Below the pieces are notes generated by a model, which was not told where the DNA came from, did no database searches, and was given only the letters and a program-made list of their open reading frames with translations. From the NCBI GenBank assembly GCA_016735355.1, contig JAERRQ010000103.1, positions 1-7,362 of the forward strand: 7,362 bases of DNA, read 5' to 3'. Both the position numbers and the translations under genes were made by a program. Source of the DNA: Desulfobacterales bacterium. Lineage in GTDB: Bacteria > Desulfobacterota > Desulfobacteria > Desulfobacterales > BuS5. Below, one piece after another: positions 5,538 through 7,362 of this stretch (within the stretch, counting starts at the first letter, position 1; every line of letters begins with the position of its first letter).

Positions 5538-7028
5538 ATGATGCAATTAAAATCGGCCGATCTGAAAAAAACATCTGTGGATGCTTTGATTATACCGGTA
5601 TGTGAAGATAAAGAGATCCATAATTTACGAAAGATATCTTCTCTTATCAAAAAAGCAAAATCTCTGAATGAATTTGCGGGCAAAAAAGATGATTTGTTAA
5701 TTCTGTATAATCTTACAGGAATAAAAACGGAAAGAGTAATCTATTTCGGGCTTGGTAAGCTTGATGAGATTAATATTGAAGGATTACGGTCTTTTGCAGG
5801 TAGAGCTGCAAAAGAATCCATTAAGAAAAAATTATCAAATATTTTAATAGCTGCGCCTGCGGGTCAAAACATTACCAGGGGAATTAAGGCTGAGCCACAT
5901 TCTATTATCAAAGCCCTGCTGGAAGGCGCCTACCTTGGAAATCATATTTTTGATAAATATAAAGAAGAAAAGAAACTTAAACCCTTAACAGAGATCAATC
6001 TTCTTTTAAAACCTGACGCAACGGATCAATTCAAAGAATTGCCTGCACAAGTCGAAGCATTATGTAGTGGCACCATTATGGCACGAGAATGGATAAGCAC
6101 TCCGTCTAATGACAAACGTCCGGAACAGTTTACAGAATCTATAGTCGCCAACGCCGAAAAGGTTGACCTGAATATTGAAGTTCTGGATGAAACTCAGCTA
6201 AAACAAAAAAAATTCGGAGCACTGCTTGCAGTGGCAGAAGGGAGTGAAAGCAAACCATCGTTGATCTGCCTTGAATATAACCACAGTGATGCTCAGGAAA
6301 CCATTGTGCTTGTAGGTAAAGGTGTTACATTCGACTCGGGAGGCATAAACCTGAAGCCTCAGGGTGCCCTTGAAGATATGAAAATAGATATGTCTGGAGC
6401 TGCTGTTGTTGCCGCCACCATGATAACCATTGCAAAACTGAAGCCCAAACTCAAGGTTGTCGGTGTTATGCCTGTGGTTGAAAATATGCCTTCAGGCAAT
6501 GCGGCACGGCCTGGTGATATAGTAAAAAGTTATAGTGGTAAAACCGTTGAGATAGGCAATACCGATGCCGAGGGAAGGCTGATATTAATAGATGCCATTT
6601 CATACTCCATTGAAAAATATAAACCGGAAGTAATTATAGATATCGCCACACTGACAGGTGCTTGCGTTGTCGCGCTGGGTGAAAAAATAGCAGGCATATT
6701 TGCCTCTGACGATGAACTTGCTGAAAAAATCCTTCAATCCGGACAAGACACAAATGAAAGGTGCTGGCGACTGCCCCTGCCGGATGATTATCAGAAACTT
6801 CTAAAAAGTGGTTTTGCGGATATACACAATATCAGCGATTCAAGATGGGGGGGAGCTATAACCGCCGCCCTGTTTCTTAAAGAATTTACCGACAATAAAA
6901 GATGGGCTCACATAGATATTGCAGGACCGGCGTATATAAAAAAAGAGGAAGCATACTGCGGTAATGGAGGAACGGGCTTTGGAGTAAGGCTATTCTGCGA
7001 TCTGCTTGAAAAACTGTCTGTTAGATAA
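5538..7028 (+). CDS. pepA: Leucyl aminopeptidase (M17 family, cytosol aminopeptidase)
   Basis: A 496-residue enzyme that removes N-terminal residues, preferably Leu, from peptides in the cytoplasm; family members are two-metal hexamers. All metal ligands are present: K261 and D266 (VGKGVTFDSGG), D284 (KIDMSG), and D343 and E345 in the family signature NTDAEGRL (341-348). The catalytic K273 and R347 are also present. The N-terminal domain (1-165) is the variable macro-like part, the C-terminal domain (about 175-490) the conserved catalytic part, and length is typical. AAGGAG (5523-5528) lies 9 nt before ATG 5538; a second ATG follows directly at 5541. It is the last gene of the pyrE cluster. 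In E. coli PepA is also a DNA-binding protein (CarP) that acts on carAB and in Xer recombination; whether this one binds DNA cannot be told here. Confidence 0.96.
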   Translation: MMQLKSADLKKTSVDALIIPVCEDKEIHNLRKISSLIKKAKSLNEFAGKKDDLLILYNLTGIKTERVIYFGLGKLDEINIEGLRSFAGRAAKESIKKKLSNILIAAPAGQNITRGIKAEPHSIIKALLEGAYLGNHIFDKYKEEKKLKPLTEINLLLKPDATDQFKELPAQVEALCSGTIMAREWISTPSNDKRPEQFTESIVANAEKVDLNIEVLDETQLKQKKFGALLAVAEGSESKPSLICLEYNHSDAQETIVLVGKGVTFDSGGINLKPQGALEDMKIDMSGAAVVAATMITIAKLKPKLKVVGVMPVVENMPSGNAARPGDIVKSYSGKTVEIGNTDAEGRLILIDAISYSIEKYKPEVIIDIATLTGACVVALGEKIAGIFASDDELAEKILQSGQDTNERCWRLPLPDDYQKLLKSGFADIHNISDSRWGGAITAALFLKEFTDNKRWAHIDIAGPAYIKKEEAYCGNGGTGFGVRLFCDLLEKLSVR

Positions 7029-7045
7029 TAATTAGAATAAAAATA

Positions 7046-7073
7046 TTGACAATAGTTAAGAATGAGATAGAAT
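7046..7073 (+). promoter_or_regulatory. Strong sigma70-type promoter for tRNA-Lys
   Basis: TTGACA (7046-7051, 6/6), a 16-nt spacer, then TAGAAT (7068-7073, 5/6). The start point would be near 7080, about 45 nt before the tRNA 5' end, so the tRNA can be expressed independently of pepA. Confidence 0.75.
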
Positions 7074-7124
7074 ATAAAATTCTGTTTTTTCATACCGTCA
7101 GAACATCTTAAGCACATCTTATCA

Positions 7125-7198
7125 GGGCCGTTAGCTCAACCAGGCAGAGCACCTGACTCTTAATCAGTAGGTTGAAGGTTCGATTCCTTCACGGCCCA
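7125..7198 (+). tRNA. tRNA-Lys, anticodon CTT
   Basis: A full cloverleaf can be drawn. The acceptor stem is GGGCCGT with ACGGCCC (7 bp), and the D stem GCTC with GAGC. The anticodon loop is CTCTTAA (7157-7163) with anticodon CTT at 7159-7161. The T stem is GAAGG with CCTTC around TTCGATT, and the discriminator base is A at 7198. The anticodon stem has a C-T mismatch at its outer pair (7152/7168); the other four pairs are good. The 3' CCA is not encoded (the next bases are TCA), so it must be added by CCA transferase. It decodes AAG lysine codons. Confidence 0.96.
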
Positions 7199-7362
7199 TC
7201 AACTAAATAGTAAAAATCCGACCCCAGAGAGCATACGCGAGGAAAAGCACCCTAAATGGCTAATCATCAGTTGTTTGAGCAGGTTTTCGTAACTTCTTGA
7301 GGTTACTTCTGTGACGTTTGCCGTCCAGCATACGCCTTTTTGATGATACTGAAGGTTTTGTT
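7199..7362. other. Unassigned right edge, possible mobile-element or gene remnant next to the tRNA
   Basis: No gene is recognised. On the minus strand two frames enter from the right edge. One is 33 codons, very basic, with stop at 7260-7262. The other is 53 codons, with stop at 7199-7201 directly beside the tRNA 3' end. Neither has a motif I can name. A 9-bp direct repeat AGCATACGC occurs at 7230-7238 and 7327-7335. Base composition is richer in G+C than the AT-rich spacer before the tRNA. The 3' side of a tRNA is a common integration site, but no attachment-site repeat can be tested within this window. Confidence 0.3.

Noticed and set aside
7068..7090. Terminator after pepA (AGAAT/ATTCT stem with a T6 run)
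   Set aside because: The stem is only 5 bp of almost pure A-T and overlaps the -10 of the tRNA promoter; too weak to call.
1..7362. CRISPR array, complete insertion sequence, toxin-antitoxin or phage-defence genes
   Set aside because: No regularly spaced repeats, no transposase motifs and no paired small genes were seen; all sizeable frames are explained by housekeeping genes.

Overview
The window is chromosomal DNA from a Gram-negative bacterium of moderately low G+C (about 40% by eye). The gene order, the EnvC-like periplasmic protein and the protein styles suggest a member of Desulfobacterota (the former Deltaproteobacteria). That placement is an inference from gene content; no rRNA or ribosomal protein is present to fix it.

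The left half (1-3754) is a leftward operon for cell-wall splitting at division: ftsE, ftsX, an envC-like gene and ctpA, the last cut off by the window edge. FtsE (ATPase) and FtsX (membrane subunit) form the FtsEX complex, which is known to transmit ATP-driven shape changes to a periplasmic coiled-coil partner. That partner is encoded directly downstream, with ATGA start/stop overlap to ftsX. It carries a signal peptide, an SH3b domain, a long coiled coil and a C-terminal LytM domain. Its LytM active site has lost one zinc-ligand His and one catalytic His, so it is probably an activator of amidases rather than an enzyme. CtpA, 5 bp further on, is a PDZ-containing S41 protease of the kind that controls peptidoglycan hydrolases in other proteobacteria.

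The divergent intergenic region (3755-4082) is rich in signals. It contains a perfect 20-bp stem hairpin immediately in front of the ftsE Shine-Dalgarno, an intrinsic-terminator-like hairpin with a T6 run pointing toward pyrE, a 17-bp operator-like palindrome, and a good sigma70-type promoter for pyrE.

The right half (4083-7028) is a rightward cluster: pyrE (pyrimidine synthesis), an anchored periplasmic SH3b protein, and pepA (M17 leucyl aminopeptidase), with gaps of 54 and 21 bp. A tRNA-Lys(CTT) gene with its own strong promoter follows at 7125-7198. The last 164 bp contain no gene I can recognise; they may be the edge of a mobile-element remnant.

The genes are mostly housekeeping. The items most worth a second look are the SH3b-containing degenerate EnvC fused into an ftsEX-ctpA operon, the hairpin before ftsE, the possible attenuator or small RNA before pyrE, and three A9 tracts in the SH3b membrane protein. 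I did not see a clearly new multi-gene system.
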